Source: Micromonospora sp. CP22 (GTDB lineage: Bacteria > Actinomycetota > Actinomycetes > Mycobacteriales > Micromonosporaceae). Taken from it: a stretch of DNA of 64,000 bases. Positions within the stretch are counted from its first letter, which is position 1. Each line of letters opens with the position of its first letter. Location: positions 124,001 to 188,000 of the forward strand of contig NZ_VCJO01000009.1 of the NCBI RefSeq assembly GCF_009712475.1, in the 5' to 3' direction. Shown here in pieces: positions 63,395-64,000 of the stretch. The position numbers were made by a program, and so were the translations under genes. The notes under the pieces were generated by a model. The model was not told the origin of the DNA. It ran no database searches and was given only the letters and a program-made list of their open reading frames with translations.

Positions 63395-64000
63395 TCAGCT
63401 TCCCGTGCCGGCCGGAGCGGTGTCCGGGTTGAAGTTGCTCTCGGTACGCCGCGTCTCGAACGGCTTCGTGGTGATCGCGTACGGCTCCTCACCGATGGAG
63501 GTCAACGCGTCCTGCGTGGAGGCGCCGCCCTGCTTGGCCGCGAGGAAGCGGTCGAAGTTCTCCGGCGAGACGACCCGCAGCTCGAAGTTCATGAAGGCGT
63601 GGTAGCTGCCGCACAGCTCGGCGCAGCGGCCCACGTACGCTCCCTCGCTCTCCAGCGAGGAGACCTCGAAGACGTTGCGGATGCTGCCGGGCATGACGTC
63701 GCGCTTGAACAGCATCTCCGGCACCCAGAACGAGTGGATGACGTCGCGGCTGGTCTCCTCGAACCGGATGGACCGGCCGGTCGGCAGCACCAGGATCGGG
63801 ATGACCTCGCTGGTGCCGAGCACCGATGCGACGGTGTCGGCCTCGACGCCCTGGCCGTCGCGGTAGTTGAACTGCCAGTTCCACTTGAAGGCGACGACCT
63901 CGACGGTGACGTCGGGGTTGTTGGTGGTCTTCACCACGTCGGTCTGCACCACCGCGGTGTAGTAGAAGAGCACCGAGACGACCAGCACCGGGGCGATGGT
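63395..64000 (-). CDS. ctaC: cytochrome c oxidase subunit II (N-terminus outside window)
   Basis: The C-terminal 201 codons are present; the gene runs off the right edge. The dinuclear CuA site is intact: CAELCGSYHAFM with both Cys, the His and Met, plus the upstream His of VIHSFWVPEM. One membrane helix remains (VSVLFYYTAVV). It receives electrons from QcrC. The next gene downstream is ctaF, with no ctaD in between, as in mycobacteria. Confidence 0.95.
   Translation of the reverse strand, partial: TIAPVLVVSVLFYYTAVVQTDVVKTTNNPDVTVEVVAFKWNWQFNYRDGQGVEADTVASVLGTSEVIPILVLPTGRSIRFEETSRDVIHSFWVPEMLFKRDVMPGSIRNVFEVSSLESEGAYVGRCAELCGSYHAFMNFELRVVSPENFDRFLAAKQGGASTQDALTSIGEEPYAITTKPFETRRTESNFNPDTAPAGTGS

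Overview
The window is chromosomal DNA from a very GC-rich actinomycete, most likely of the Micromonosporaceae (Micromonospora/Salinispora type). This is inferred from codon use that is nearly always G/C in third position, frequent GTG starts, mycobacterial-type qcrCAB/ctaCEF respiratory genes, and two copies of a GGAAGGG..CCCTTCC palindrome of a kind I associate with that family. No rRNA, tRNA, CRISPR array, transposase or replication origin was found.

Layout. 1-9.5 kb: partial VOC-fold protein, lipoprotein, secreted CBM2-GH18 chitinase, glutathione-peroxidase-type enzyme, an osmoprotectant ABC operon (proV-proW-proX), a GNAT acetyltransferase, a DUF2203 protein and a DUF1275 membrane protein. 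9.5-17.9 kb: proC, a phosphofructokinase carrying the PPi-type residues, RNase AS, a Crp/Fnr regulator, a small DWVGPG-repeat protein, a giant cyclase-ATPase-TPR protein and a PlsC acyltransferase.

18.1-29.1 kb is the most interesting part. A minus-strand accessory cluster is built around a stand-alone nitric oxide synthase oxygenase. Eight genes are tightly packed, mostly with overlapping stop/start codons: acyl-CoA-dehydrogenase-fold flavoenzyme, extended SDR/acyl reductase-like protein, class III aminotransferase, SRPBCC protein, flavin reductase, classical SDR, fatty-acid-2-hydroxylase-like membrane enzyme and NOS. An MMPL exporter lies downstream and an orphan OmpR-type response regulator upstream. 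Two tandem 11-bp direct repeats, the usual architecture of an OmpR/PhoB site, lie between the regulator and the first enzyme gene. The gene content suggests a lipid- or amine-derived metabolite carrying an N-O or N-N group made from NO. This is inference; I know of no described pathway with this gene set.

30-44.7 kb returns to largely conserved genes: membrane protein, otsA, an alpha/beta hydrolase coupled to a flavin monooxygenase, an EEP-family phosphatase/nuclease, ROK glucokinase, a CxxC protein, SRPBCC protein, FadD15-type acyl-CoA ligase, a NarL-type two-component pair, a SAM methyltransferase and a GGDEF-EAL protein. 44.8-64 kb: PimB'-type mannosyltransferase, M48 protease, NYN-domain protein, DEDD/GIY-YIG nuclease, RshA-like HD/synthetase protein, Nudix hydrolase, sugar nucleotidyltransferase, Lrp-type RAM protein, DUF4142 protein, qcrB-qcrA-qcrC-ctaE, a CtaG-like protein, a receiver-like protein, trpD, ctaF and the partial ctaC.

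Several of the core genes (RNase AS, plsC, SRPBCC, fadD15, pimB', DEDD/GIY-YIG nuclease, trpD, ctaE-qcrCAB, ctaF-ctaC) recall, from memory, the Rv2179c-Rv2200c neighbourhood of Mycobacterium tuberculosis. The NOS cluster therefore looks like an island set into an otherwise conserved chromosomal block.
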